Source of the DNA: Rhizoclosmatium globosum
Taxonomy: Eukaryota > Chytridiomycota > Chytridiomycetes > Chytridiales > Chytriomycetaceae
Reading direction: 5' to 3'
NCBI GenBank assembly: GCA_002104985.1
Contig: MCGO01000075.1
Span: 1-64,000 of the forward strand
Length of the DNA stretch: 64,000 bases
Position 1 is the stretch's first letter. Every line of letters starts with the position of its first letter. The translations under genes and the position numbers were made by a program. The notes beneath the pieces are model-generated. The model worked only from the letters and a program-made list of their open reading frames with translations. It was not told where the DNA came from and did not search any database. Below are positions 34,202-45,468 of this stretch, in pieces.

Positions 34202-35422
34202 ATGGAATCCAGTGGGAAAGAACCTGAGCCGTTAGTCACCTTCGGAACCAACCAAAAAATGCCTGATTGGTCAAGCAATAGCACCGAGACAGCTGATGAC
34301 CGCAAAAGAGCCGCTAACGAACGCCGGGCGTTACAAAACCGTATTGCACAGAGGTATCACTTTATCATATCAACAGAAATAACTTCGACGGAAGAGATTA
34401 ATCGAGATTGACGTAGGTTATATCGCCAACGAAAGGACAATCGCATTGCAGAACTTGAAGCTCAAGTAGCTGCGATGACTGGAGTCAAAAATAGTAACTC
34501 GAGCTCAAGAAAAACCCAAGTTATGTGGATCCAAGAGCTAGAGCGACGGGTGAAAGAGCTTGAAGCCGAGAATGTAAGGTTGAAGGAGTGGAGGATTGAA
34601 GAACGTCCTCATGCCGACTTAAAGCGTGAATATGGTGCCAATAGTGCCAGTGGTTTCCGTAGTGGGACTGGTGTTGGGTTTGGGCATCCAGTTGTGCCTC
34701 ACCCTTATCTCAACCCAGTCCTTCACGCGGGATATTCAAATGATACCGCAACCATGTATCCAACTTTCTCTCAATACACATTAGCTTCATATCCTACGAG
34801 CTATCCGCCGACTCTGTATCATCCTTTGAGTTGTTCTGTACCAGCCAATCCATACTTAACACCACGTTCAGATTCGCGTTTTAGAATACCAGGAAACCAT
34901 CACGCAGTAAATGCACATCAAACACTATTTCCGTCCACAACCAGCAGCGCGTATCCACCTCCCTGGGCAGAGTGGGATACTAAAGTGAACCACGGCTACA
35001 ACAGTTCAACTCAAGAGCCATGTACAGAACACGCGGCAAAACTCACAACGCATCCCGCACTTGCAGGGGAGCCTGTGTCGACAGACATAATCCGTGTAAA
35101 CACTGAGTGTGCAGATCCTGTATATTCAGGACCGTGTCCCAATTTTGCGAATAGAGAGGATGCAGTCAGCGCGAAGATAAATGGCAGTAGTAGCAGTGGA
35201 ATAGATTGTGTTAGAAGTGAGTCTCTGATGAACAGCATGGTTATCAGGGAGGGCGTTGGAGATGATGGTGCGAGATGTGAGAGTCAAATAGAAGACGAAA
35301 ATCAGGCGACGAATGTCGCTGTCCAAGGCTGCGCTGGTGTAAGCGGTGTCAGAGATCGGGTTGGGGCTTTCAGCATCAAAGCGCTTTTGTTGGAGGACAA
35401 CACTCAAACGACGCCTTCTTAA
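34202..35422 (+). CDS. bZIP transcription factor, Yap/Pap1 type (copy B)
   Basis: Exons 34202-34353 and 34417-35422 give 385 residues; the 63-nt intron again interrupts the basic region after NRIAQ. The joined basic region is NRIAQRLYRQRKDNR followed by zipper segments IAELEAQVAAM and LERRVKELEAENVRL. A long Tyr/Ser/Pro-rich tail ends AFSIKALLLEDN, a C-terminal motif shared with the copies at 36426 and 38298 (ALLLDD). The N-terminus GKEPEPLV also recurs at 36426. A recent tandem duplicate; target genes unknown. Confidence 0.87.
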
Positions 35423-35570
35423 AAGATATGGTATCTGTATCTGGATTCTGTATCTGGATTGGCTGTTGCTTTTTGGATGGAGTTTAATAAGCGTGAGTTG
35501 GAAATAAACAGATATTTGCCGTCACATGGATCCACAGGGTTAGATATATCTTTTACCGAGTCTTCCTTAA

Positions 35571-36009
35571 ATGGCTATGCGGGACTTACTCAGCATTCGA
35601 TACACGTCAAAAAACCTTGGAGTATTAGAGTACACGATAATGGTGACACCTCCAGCATATCCTTATTCTGTTCCTTTCTATACATTCGGCCATCAACCGA
35701 TGTATCCAGTCAGGCTTCGGATTGTTATTACTATTTCGCTGGGTACAAAGTCACTGCTATAGCTGCAGAAGCTGAAGCATATCCAGTCAGTTTTCACGAG
35801 CCCAAGGCTAAAAACCAAGCGGTAATGGATGGCTCCCCGGATTCTTCAATGGAAACATCAGATCTAGAAAAATTCCATAAAGCAGCAAAGGTAACAACCA
35901 ACGTGAAGTCTGAATTGCAGTCCAGCGCCAGCCGGGAATTCAGTGAACTGCGAAAAGATGACCGAAGTCCGCCTCTAAATCTTCATAGTTTTTTATTCTT
36001 TTTTGAGTA
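35571..36009 (+). pseudogene. Decayed 3' exon relic of bZIP copy A
   Basis: Frames here recall the C-terminal half of the 33141 gene: LEYTIMVTPPAYPYSVPFY against SEYLMVIPPAHRYSVSLY, then AAEAEAYP and SPDSSM against AAEVECFP and SSDSSM, and ELRKDDRSPP against ELRTDERKLP. No basic region or zipper precedes it and the parts are in different frames. It shows that the duplicated unit included a copy-A-type gene which then decayed. Confidence 0.65.
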
Positions 36010-36425
36010 AGAGGTCTTTGCCTCGCTTTATTTACGAATAAAACAAATCACTGGTGTGCTTTCCAAGTCCATCCCCCAACAAAACGGCTCTGGCCCGCCC
36101 AAATGGCATTTTATATACAATCCCTTCTAAATCTTTATAATTTTTCTATTCCATCAGTGGCCGTTTGAATAAAGAAATTTCAATTCGTACTAAATAATTA
36201 ATTCATTTTAAATCTGTTTGGGATCTTCAGCTTGAAGTAACTATCATGAAATAAAGCAGTTAAACTCCAACCATTTATCTAACATTTTTATTATTATTTA
36301 TTGGTACATTATTCAGTGAAGTTTTGGGCGATCCTATTGTTGCGCATCAGAACCGCACCCAAATTGTCACATCATCGTTGGGAATCAACATAACGACAAC
36401 TACTTTGGAGATGCGCTCAAACTTA
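36010..36425. other. AT-rich intergenic region
   Basis: 416 bp between the relic and the next bZIP gene. AT-rich with TTATTATTATTTATTGG near 36288, which resembles sequence upstream of copy B (TTCTTTATTATTGGTAC near 34078), so it is probably a duplicated promoter. In-frame codons extend upstream of the chosen start but contain no homologous ATG. Confidence 0.45.
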
Positions 36426-37673
36426 ATGGATATTGGAATCAGTGGAAACGAGCCTGAGCCGTTAGTCAACCTCAGAACCCACCGAAAGGTTTCAGATCGG
36501 CAAAACAAAATCATCGAGGCGGAGGATGACCGCAAGCGAGCTGCCATCGAGCGTCGGACACTGCAAAACCGTATCGCGCAGAGGTAAATCCCCGATTCTT
36601 CAGAATCAGTGGAGGCTTTGGTTACGTGATCGACCTAACTTGGGATTGACTCCAGGTTATATCGCCAGCGGAAGGACAATCGCATCGCGGAGCTTGAAGC
36701 ACAAGTTGCTTCGATACTTCGAAACAAAAACACGAGCTCGAGAGTGGAGGACGGGAAAAGGATCCTGGAGCTGCAGCAGAGGGTGAAGGAGCTTGAAGCT
36801 GAGAACAAGAAGTTGAAGGAGGGACGGAAGCGGAGTCAAAGCCGAGATGATGAGATGCAACGTGGGTGTAGTGTCAATGACGAAGCCAGGCATCAAGTTG
36901 TGTCACACCCTCCTTCAGCCCCAGTCCTTGCTTCGGGAGATCCACATTATCACGCCGAAATATATCCGTATCCTCCTCCAAAAATGCTCTTTCCACGCGC
37001 GATGAGCTACTCGTACACTTCATATTGCCCATTTAATTATCCAACCTCGTATCCACCTTCAGGAGCTGTGACACATATTGGAATTACTGGAAACTATCAA
37101 ACCACATTGCACAATTATCGCACAACATTTTCAGCAGCAACAATTAACGCGTATCCAGGTTCTGGATTTACGCCGCCGGTCCACTATGGTTACAGCGGTC
37201 CTGTTGGAGGACCAACTTCAGGACCATACTTTAAATATATGCCACCATCCAACGCGTATCCCGCGCTTTCAGCAGAGCCAGGTCCAACGAGTAGATATCC
37301 TGGACACGAATCACAATCTGAGCAACGTCACTCTGTATATCCAGGGTCTCCCCAAGGCAGAAATACGTCGAATCAAGGTGAAGTTGGCAGAGTGAATTCG
37401 GGTATATCTGGTGGTAGTAATGGCGCGAGAGATTGCGTCAGCAGTACGGCTTTGATGAATATCATGATTATAAACCAAGAAGCGTCTGGGCGTGGTTGTA
37501 CGGGAAGTGATGGCCCTTCAGACGCGGAGAAACAGGGTATGGGTTTGGAAGACGTGTCGGTTCTGAAGTGTTCTGGTGTGTCGAGTGTCAGTGTCAGTGG
37601 TGGAGGTGCCAGAGGGGCGTTCAGAGTCAACGCCCTCTTGTTGGACGATAGCGCTCAAATGGCTCCATCTTAA
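36426..37673 (+). CDS. bZIP transcription factor, Yap/Pap1 type (copy C)
   Basis: Exons 36426-36583 and 36656-37673 give 391 residues; the 72-nt intron is at the same basic-region position. Basic region NRIAQRLYRQRKDNR; zipper IAELEAQVASIL and LQQRVKELEAENKKL. The tail is Tyr/Pro/Gly-rich and ends FRVNALLLDDSAQMAPS. The start ATGGATATTGG was chosen by alignment with copy B (both continue to EPEPLV); an in-frame ATG at 36411 is possible. Closest relatives are copies B and D. Confidence 0.87.
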
Positions 37674-38297
37674 ATACAGAGACAGCCTCTATTGGATCTG
37701 GCGATGGTTCCCGAATAGAGTTTTAATAATGAGATAATAAACAGAAGGTTCTCCACATTACATCGATGGCCTTAAGCGATGTGAGTGAATGATACGAAGT
37801 GCACAGTACAGCCAGTCTTTGCGTTAGATGCTGTTGAGAACGAGCATTAGATGCGCAATGAGTGGAATTTGCGGGACTTACTCAGCATTAAAGATTATTG
37901 GAGATTGATATTATACAATTGAGTATTATTTTCATTCGACGGCGATATTGGAAAATGTCTCAGGGACAATACGATGAAATACAATGTCTTCCTTACGAAC
38001 CTCTTTGATGAACATATTCCAAAGATTCCGTTGCATGTAATACTGAAAAGCTTTGGACAAGAGTGATTAAGTTTGATTTTGGTGCCAATACATTTTAGAA
38101 TTAGGTTCTGTGTTGGTCATATATCAATTCTAATTCAACCCAGCCGGCGAAAGTCCATTACCATTCTCGACCTGTGAAAACTTATCAATCATTAATAAAG
38201 TTTCACCTATCTGACAGTTGAATCTCAGAAGCTGCGTTCAAAATTGTCACATTCCCATATATCTCCAACTCGAAAACATCATCCATCATCCAAAGGG
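37674..38297. other. Intergenic region with further bZIP relic
   Basis: 624 bp. TTTGCGGGACTTACTCAGCAT near 37867 repeats GCGGGACTTACTCAGCATTC at the start of the 35571 relic, and a related string occurs near 46834. This is a more decayed copy of the same duplicated 3' segment. The rest is AT-rich with no gene seen; the right part is probably the promoter of copy D. Confidence 0.45.
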
Positions 38298-38402
38298 ATG
38301 GATTCTGAAGCCAGTGATGTTGTAAAGTCGAAGCCTGAAGCCTTAGCCAACGGCAGACCTAACCTGACTGTGTTTCACGTTTCTGACAATGATCAGCCAA
38401 AC

Positions 38403-38465
38403 TGTAGTGGCTGATTTGTGCACGAGTACACTTTGACAATTTCACTTGAAAAAAACAGAAAACAC
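38403..38465 (+). repeat. Left terminal inverted repeat (63 bp)
   Basis: It starts TGTAGTGGCTGATTTGTGCA and ends CAGAAAACAC. It pairs with 45469-45531 with three mismatches. The kinase start codon follows 7 bp later. Confidence 0.88.
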
Positions 38466-39463
38466 ACAAAGATGAAAGAGGGGCCATTCTGTCCTGTCAC
38501 AGGCCACTTGCGGCATAAATGCTTGCACTGCTCTGATGCAGCCTCATCTTCAACAGTATACGGAGAATCTTTTTGCACGTTCACTGGGAGGAAGAAAACT
38601 GGATGTGAGTGCTGCATCAGCCAGCCATCTTCGACACCGCCACGTGGCAAGTCCCATATCAAAAATGCATCTCGTGAAGCAGCAGTGGAAGAAATTCAGG
38701 CGTATAAGGAAAGTATGGCTTCACTGAAGGCTGTGCAAAAAGCAACAAAGGCCAAGAACCGTTTATATGAAGGTGTGCTTAGTTCATGTTTCTGACAGTC
38801 TCTAAAATGCCCTACAATTGCAGGACTTGACGAAGCAGCGCAGGAAGTGAAAAAAGGCCGTAAGAAAACCGAACCTAAAATACAGAGGAACAAGTACTTT
38901 GACAGCTGCCTCAGCAGCAGCAAAAGAAAAAGAAGAGAAGGTGTATACGTTCATCGTGAAAAAAGGGCAACGTGTAGAAGAGAAAGGAGTTAAACGGCTC
39001 AATTTGGAGGAAGGGATTTTTGAATCAGTGTCGCTGCGAGGTGGTTTTGATTATGATCGGTTGATTGAAGCTGTCCTCAAGAAAATGTACCCCAAGGAGC
39101 TCATCATGTAAGTCTGCTTTCCTGCATGAAGTAGCTGAAGTTTGTCAAAGGGATACAGAACGTTTCGGCCTGGTACATGTTGAGGGCCCCATTAACGTTG
39201 ACGAAAGCATGAAAGTAATGAATTGGCCCAATATTCATATGCAATCCAACAAATATCGCGTACTTGCACTAGTTGCTGTGTCGGGTGAAAGGCTCGTCGA
39301 CTCCACAGACTCCACTCCGGCTCCGTCCCCTGACAAGACTATCAAAAAGACTTGCGCAAAGTTAAAGACCTTGACATTGTCCCCACGCAAGAGAAAACGT
39401 GCCGTGGTGTCAGACACTTCGACGGACGATGACGTTCGTGATGAGTTTGTCTCACACGCCTAC

Positions 39464-39531
39464 AAGACCCAAAAGTCAAATATTCAGTAATGGGCGTCAA
39501 CACGCCCGCAAGAAAAGGGAGCCTGGAAGGC
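39464..39531 (+). repeat. Split direct repeat B, copy 2 (68 bp)
   Basis: Starts AAGACCCAAAAGTC and contains the hairpin GGGCGTcaacACGCCC. Identical to 39851-39918. Confidence 0.9.
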
Positions 39532-39568
39532 TCGCTCCTCTCACGGAACGTGTATCAAAAACCCACGC

Positions 39569-39712
39569 CATTCCATTGGGAGTCGAACCCAATGTGAACA
39601 TGAATGGCATAAAATGAGGGTTGCCGCAACCCTCTTATTAGTTCATTAAATAAAAGAAGATATACCTCAATATTCCTTAAGAGATGTCGGGTTGCGGCAA
39701 GACTCCCAATGG
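39569..39712. repeat. Hairpin-rich inverted repeat with tRNA T-arm-like motif
   Basis: CCATTGGGAGTC near 39571 pairs with GACTCCCAATGG near 39700, and internal GGGTTGCCGCAACCC is a hairpin. CATTGGGAGTCGAACCCAATG forms a 7-bp stem whose minus-strand loop resembles the pol III B box (GGTTCGACTCC). A full tRNA cloverleaf could not be built. It forms the spacer of the nested element and may be a small MITE or a structured regulatory or packaging segment. Confidence 0.55.
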
Positions 39713-39773
39713 GATGGATGGGTTTTACAAGGGTGGAAGGATGGGGAAGAGGCGGCACTCGGAAATTCTCAAC

Positions 39774-39851
39774 GCTTCGCAGCGTTTTGGGTGAAGAAAT
39801 GCCACTTTTCCTTTCTGGCCTTTTGCTCACGAGCTTCACTCTTTCACTTAA
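39774..39851 (+). repeat. Split direct repeat A, copy 2 (78 bp)
   Basis: Starts GCTTCGCAGCGTTTTGGG and ends CTTTCACTTAA; matches 41943-42020. It abuts the second 68-bp repeat at 39851, mimicking a circle junction. Confidence 0.9.
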
Positions 39852-39918
39852 AGACCCAAAAGTCAAATATTCAGTAATGGGCGTCAACACGCCCGCAAGA
39901 AAAGGGAGCCTGGAAGGC
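39851..39918 (+). repeat. Split direct repeat B, copy 1 (68 bp)
   Basis: Identical to 39464-39531; weaker similarity (GCTCCTC) continues a few bases further. Confidence 0.9.
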
Positions 39919-40129
39919 CTGCTCCTCCAATACTTAATTCGAACTGGCTGTGTGCTTACCATTACTGAGTAGAAAGGGAAAGGAGAGCAGAGGGGGCTGT
40001 AATAACGTTTAAACGCAGACTTTATTTAGTAACTTCAGATTGCCCTGGCGGCAACTGGTAAATCATAACATCAGCTTGCCCATGGTGACAACTGGAATCA
40101 GTAAGAAACAAAGAAGTAGGCATGTGAGA

Positions 40130-41914
40130 TTATCTGCGACCGTTACCCGCGCGACCAGCTCGTCTGTTTCCAAACTCTTCTCGGTCGTTGCGGCGGTAGC
40201 TGTCTTCACGCTCGTCACGACGACGGTGATCATAATCGTCCTCATGACGACGATAATCATCGCGATCATCACGATCGGTCTGACGCCGGTAGCCAGAACC
40301 ACGGGAGTGACTGTTGGAATGACGCGGTCTCAGAAATCCTCGAGCACTGGTACGATAATTGTTCCCCAAAGGCTCAGGGGAAGTGGCATCACGAAGGCGT
40401 TGTGCGACAAGGAACTGAGAGTTGAGGATAGAACCGACTTTGCACATTTCCTCAAGGAGAGGGTTGCGAGACTTGGGTTGGAACAATTGCATGAAATACT
40501 GGGCCATTTGAAGTCCACTCCATTTGGCACTTTGAGGCTTTCTGATGGCAGCATCGAAGGCATTCATGCCCTGCTTCCAGAGTGACATTTTGTCCATGGT
40601 CACAAGCTGAGAACCGTCTGGAGCAACATGAGCAGCCAGATCCACAGCTTCCACCAGACCTGCCTTTTTGACAGCATCAGCAACTGCATCCTTGACAGAC
40701 TCTGGAGAATCAAAGACGTTGTCTCTGACGTGGTCCTCCCCATTGCACTTGTATTCCGCATGAGATGCCACCAGGAGAGCAGCATTAAAGTAGTGGTTCA
40801 ACTATTTTCATAGGAAATTTAGAAAATGCTTTTAAGTGGAGTATGAGGGGAGTAGTAGGTAATCTCTACGCTCAACCCAGTAAGGAATCAATCGGAAAAT
40901 CATCGATTTATTCAGTTGTGCAAACATCCAAAATATTGGGAAAAACTTGGGGCATCTGGGCTCTGCTGGACAGAGTTGGGGCCACAACAGCAACAGCTGG
41001 TAACAAATGGGTGCAGAATAGTAAATTGAGGGGGAAATAGTCAACCCCAACATCAGCATTAGCTGGCAACACTTTTTGTGGAAATAAAAGACAGAATACT
41101 GGACTGGGGTAGAACACAAGAGAAGGGTCTAGTCATGAGTCCAATGTGACAACTGGGCGCCGCTGGACGGCATTGGAGTCTGTAGACTTGGAGCAAAACC
41201 CAGTTGCTCATCAAGGTTGGGTGCAGCATTGGCAGTCTGTCTCCGGCATGGGTGCAAGGAAGTGACTCACTTCCGATCCATCCATTGATGCAAACTCGTG
41301 ATACCCGCCACTGCTAACCTACAGGATCCACGAATCAAACTGTTCGTTTAGCCTCAGGCCCCAATTCCTTGACCCGAGTTCAGCGGCCGCAGCCTTCGGT
41401 TCATTCGTGTAGCTCAACTGTGAAAGAAAGTTTACACAAGATATCAGGGGTCAATTACCGAAGGAGATTTAGTAGGGCCTGCTAAATCGAGCCCGATGTC
41501 GAAATTGGGGTTGGTAGTGGTAACAGCAGGCATTACGGGAGGAACGACAGGTGCGAGTGGGGCTGCTGGAGCTTGGGGAATCGCTGCCGCTGCTGGAAAT
41601 GGTCCTACGGGAGGGTGGTTCCCGGGTGGCGCTTGGGCTTGTGCAACGAGAGCCAAGAAGGCGTGGGCAGGCATGAATGGGATCCCGGCAATACACACAA
41701 ATCCATAGTGGTTACCTTGAATAGCGTGGGTTGCAACATTGCCCTCAATGTAGCTTCGGATCGCATTCTGTTTGTCTGCAAGCAGTCCGCCGGCTGGAAC
41801 CAATTGCAAACGACCAACGACCATGTCAGTTACATGTTGACCAAGAGCATTGAGAGGTACGTCGTTGATCTTGATGTTGGTGTTGTCGTTTGCGAGGGCG
41901 GGGACGTAGGCCAT
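40130..41914 (-). CDS. Gag-like / Arg-Asp-rich protein of the nested element (multi-exon)
   Basis: First coding exon 41914-41459 (MAYVPALANDN..., Pro/Ala-rich end), then a 41-nt intron (41458-41418, GTAATT...CACAG), a short exon from 41417 to about 41322, a long intron, and a last exon 40801-40130 whose acceptor is GAAAATAG. The last exon has a helical part (MSLWKQGMNAFDAAIRKPQ) and an Arg/Asp/Gly-rich tail (RDDRDDYRRHEDDYDHRRRD, ending RAGRAGNGRR) suited to nucleic-acid binding. A capsid/nucleocapsid-like role is an inference from composition and context; no family was recognised. Exon joins in the middle are uncertain. Confidence 0.5.
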
Positions 41915-41942
41915 GTGTAGTGAACGAGGAAAGATGCGAGGA

Positions 41943-42020
41943 GCTTCGCAGCGTTTTGGGTGAAGAAATGCCACTTTTCCTTTCTGGCCTTTTGCTCACG
42001 AGCTTCACTCTTTCACTTAA
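41943..42020 (+). repeat. Split direct repeat A, copy 1 (78 bp)
   Basis: Matches 39774-39851. It ends one base into the ATG that resumes the alpha-kinase frame (ATGTCTGAC). Confidence 0.9.
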
Positions 42021-43525
42021 TGTCTGACAACGACGAAGTGGAGTGTACAGGATCTACTCCATCAATGACTGCTTCTGCTCCTCACTTTATTGTGTCCTCT
42101 TCCTCTATTGGTGATTCTTTGTCTGTTTCCAGCTGCGGAAGTTTGGATGCAGACGAAGCCTATGTCTCTAAAGATCAAGCTCCCAAAGTCCCTCTTGTTC
42201 GCAATGTCATCGCCCCACCATCAAATGTCAGTCTCAGTTCTTTAATTGAAAAGACCAGAAAGGTTCATCAAGCTCCAATTCGAGTGCTTTCGTCGTCTGG
42301 AAACTCTGTTCGCACAATCGAAATTCACGACGAAGACTTTATTTTGGATAACATTAAAATAACTGAACCGGAAAGAGAAGGATCTGAGACGTTTGCATGG
42401 TTGAACGTAAGGTTGAACGTTGGTTGCGACGGGGAATTGTGGGCATTGAAAGTAAGTCCCGTTTCCTGGTACAATCTAATAACTTATTACCAATGTACAG
42501 TGCTTCAAAGAAAACAACGATGACACGGAAGAGAAAGCGAGGATGGAACTACATTCCAACCATCTTGGTGCTCAGGTTGCGAACGAGCTGAACAAGAAAG
42601 CGACAGCGGCATACTTGGCACTCAACCAGACTCCAAAAACTCTTGCAATGTTTACGCGTATGATGGTGATTGTATTGGATGGTTGTAAATCTGAAAAATT
42701 GAAGGGAATGGAGGCTTTCCGAAAGTACTGGATTGCGGAAGAGATGTTAAAAGGGGATTTTGAGAAGATGAACGACAATTTGGGTAATTGGGAGGATAAT
42801 TGGCATGAAGGAAAGTACGGCGACACTGGGAAGGAGTGCAGCGAGATTGCACAAGCGACAAGCCACTTTTCGTACGTCACACTCACAGCCAACAGTGGTA
42901 ATATTCCAATGATGCTCCTTGACTTACAAGGCACAATCTGCAGTTCTAGACCAGTGCGCCTTTGTGACCCACAGGTGAGAAAAGTCGGAAATTACGTATC
43001 TCACTTCTGTTCAACAACTAGGTGCAATATGTAGGAATTACTGAGAGAGATCATCAACGTTATTATGGAACTGGCAATCTTGGTGAATCGTCGATCTTGA
43101 ATTTCTTTAGATGGCACTTCTGCAACAAGTATTGCCAGTTGCTGGCGATCCAGAATGAAAAGCCAACCCGACCCAAGATGACAAAGAAGACAGTTTTGTG
43201 TCCGAAACTTTGTGACGAGTCTGCTGCAGGTGTTGTTGCGGGGTTGTCTACTTCGACGGATTTGAAAAACGTGTCAACAATATCTCCACCAGTCGAATCA
43301 ACAAAAGTCAATGAAATGGATGGAAGGAATGGAGAAGAAGTGGTGGCGGAAGGTGCGGTTGGGATTGTTGGGTTGGATATACTTTCGGCCACGGCCACAG
43401 CTGTACAAGAGACGGACGCTTTACAAGAGACGGACTGTATCAACGAGGGAATTAAGAAGACAAAAACAGTGACAAAGACGGTATTGGTCAAAAAAAAGAA
43501 GGAAAAGACTAAGGATAAGAATTAG

Positions 43526-43963
43526 CCTGAATTGTTTTTGAATGAATCCAGTGTCCTCTACTTTGATGGATTGGAAAAGATACCTAATTATTAAATACAC
43601 TTTGATTTCACTCTATTTATTGTTATTTTCAATGGTTATTCTTTTTCCTGTGCAATGTCCGAACTTTCGCTTTTGTTTTCATCCTCCTTCCCTTGTTCTC
43701 TTTTCTTTTTGAAGCTGTCGAAAAATACCCTCCAAACACTCTCCAAACAGTCGCTCTCTCTGGCATTTGTTCGGCGCATATGGTTTCGTTGCTCTAGTCT
43801 CTGACGTGGCTACTTGAGAGAGAGGGGTGTGATCACGAAGTGTTCACGGTGCTCTCTCAATTCTTTTCCTTTATTTGTCATTTCCCTTTATTCATCATTT
43901 ACGCTGGTGCATGAAGATAGATTTTATTGTTTTTGCATATAGGAAAGGAAGATTTATTTGAAA
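43526..43963. other. Gap between convergent transposon genes
   Basis: 438 bp, T-rich on the plus strand, probably the two 3' UTRs. No coding potential or repeat noticed. Confidence 0.5.
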
Positions 43964-45438
43964 TCATTCAAATCCCATTTCCTCGCGAAGAGTTTGGTTT
44001 AATCTTAGAGCTTGAAAGCAATCAGTTTTGTTTTCCATAGTAATTGGAAAACAACCAGCTTCCCTGGTAGCAGCCTCAAGTAAGTCTTTGTGTTCGGCCA
44101 ATCCAAATGGGTCTGAGACGTCGAAAATGTCCTTTACATGGTCTGGCTGCAAATCCCGAGCTGAAATAGTAGCGACTTCCCTCAAATTATCTGGAACTTC
44201 GAGGCCAACGTCTTCGTAATTCCATAATTCAGGATGATCGTATATGAAGTTCAGTCGTCCACTCGGTGCCCCAGACTCCTTTGTTGGCCTGGAAAAGTAA
44301 ACAAAATTATTGATTGCTGATATATTTACTGTGTACCTGATTAAGTGGGAATTCCACCGTGTAAAGTATTTGGCAAGACTCTCTTGAATAAATGGTCCGA
44401 ATACAAATTGTGCACACTTGACTTCAAACTCATCGTCCACGTTGTACATTTGATTATGTGCTGCTGTGAGAGTCTGAAAATATTCTCGCCAGTAGTTAAT
44501 CTCACGACGTAAGAACCGCCACGGCCCCTCAATCCTTGTGTTCCTCTTCGACGCACCAAAAATATGACCTTTTACATCTAGATTAAGGTCTTTGTTGTAG
44601 TATGTTTGAATAGCAGCCACAAGCACGTTTTCTGATCCATAATCCGTCCTCGTAATCAATGGTCTGCAGTTGTTCTGTTCGCAACCCAACACAAACCAAC
44701 CAGCAACAAGAGCGGCATATCGATTAGATGCTGCAACTTGAAGCCACATGTATTTTCTTGACAGGCCCTCTGCACATCCATGTATTCCAAAGCCGTACTT
44801 GGCAAGTTTGTCATAGCCGTCAAAATGCCACACACTGTTTAAACCAAGAGACCCATAAACACGTCGTTCTACGCCATTGCCAAGTCTGGCAGCAGATAGA
44901 ACAGGGTCTTGCTCCTTTAACGCGGCATGAACTCGCGAACGTGCAATTTTAACGTTGAAGTTATTTCTGATGTCGTCAGTTATGGCTCTGTAGCCAACTC
45001 CAGGACGGTTTTCGGATTCAACTGCGACCATGACTTTCACCAAGCTGTCAGGCACCGCACTGTCGGTCAGACGAAGGTTGTGCGCCTGCTTACGATTGAG
45101 TGATGGTAGATAGAGAAAGGACAACTCACAGATAAAACATTGTTGAAAGATCGGCGTGACATTGTGACACCCCATTTAGACTTGATGTGATAGATGATTT
45201 CGCGGGCTTTTAATCCTCCATACAGTTGTTTCTTGACATCATCTATCCATCTTTCAGAATCTTGAACTAAAGACACGCCTCTGTTTGTAGAGAGCCCCGT
45301 ACGTTTTTTGAACTGATTCAGCCAACTGACTGATCACGTGAGGCCATGTTCAGTTGCGAGGGACTCCAAAATCTCCGCCCCTGTCATTTTGTCATCCAGA
45401 TAGTCACATATGATATCAATGAGCTGATCTTCTTCCAT
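43964..45438 (-). CDS. Integrase-core (rve-like DDE) transposase
   Basis: Exons 45438-45338, 45280-45130, 45085-44338, 44289-43964 (1,326 nt, 441 aa); introns 44-57 nt. The last intron (44337-44290) is 48 nt, so retention also keeps the frame. The N-terminus has two helical, HTH-like segments. The catalytic core shows VWHFDGYDKLAKYG (first Asp), ITRTDYGSEN (second Asp) and NTRIEGPWRFLRRE (Glu), the D-D-E pattern of integrase-core proteins found in fungal and animal transposons. It should recognise the TIRs and make the 5-bp staggered cut implied by CAAAC. It looks intact, so the element may be autonomous. Confidence 0.82.
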
Positions 45439-45468
45439 CTTAACTCAGAAGTGTCAAGGTGTTTGGGA

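Larger units (their letters stand above)
39464..42019 (-). mobile_element. Nested element with split direct repeats (Ngaro/DIRS-like, non-autonomous?)
   Basis: 2,556 bp inserted in the alpha-kinase gene without an obvious target duplication. Read on the minus strand it has one 78-bp repeat at its left end (41943-42020), a gene, then the 68-bp and 78-bp repeats back to back (39851-39918, 39774-39851), a 240-bp spacer and the second 68-bp copy (39464-39531). An A1-gene-B1A2-B2 order is the split-direct-repeat signature of tyrosine-recombinase retrotransposons (PAT/Ngaro/DIRS). No RT or recombinase was seen, so it would be non-autonomous. Two tandem insertions sharing ends is the alternative. 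Confidence 0.6.
38472..43525 (+). pseudogene. Transposon-borne Cys/His-rich alpha-kinase gene, interrupted by a nested element
   Basis: Exons: 38472-38772, 38824-38859, 38906-39107, 39151-39463, [nested element 39464-42019], 42020-42451, 42501-42974, 43022-43525; introns 43-51 nt. The parts sum to 2,262 nt (753 aa) in one frame. The N-terminus is Cys/His-rich (CPVTGHLRHKCLHC, then CECC). The C-terminal atypical alpha-kinase (eEF2K/MHCK/TRPM7-kinase family) shows the ATP lysine in LWALKCFKEN, the DLQG and CDPQ catalytic motifs, GTGNLGESSILNFF, and zinc ligands in ATSHFSY and WHFCNKYC. A Lys-rich tail follows. All hallmark residues are present. The piece from ATG 42020 keeps the kinase domain open and could still be expressed. 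Substrate and role in transposition unknown. Confidence 0.83.

Noticed and set aside
38418..38471. Upstream start for the alpha-kinase inside the TIR
   Set aside because: The TIR is conserved as DNA at both ends; the ATG at 38472 just beyond it is the simpler start.
39560..39612. tRNA gene on the minus strand (T-arm-like GGTTCGACTCCC)
   Set aside because: No matching acceptor, D or anticodon arms could be drawn; the sequence is explained by nested inverted repeats.
40130..40585. Plus-strand ORF of 181 residues with hydrophobic Val/Ile/Thr runs
   Set aside because: It is antisense to the Arg/Asp-rich tail of the nested-element gene; the runs are the complement of repetitive CGN/GAY codons.
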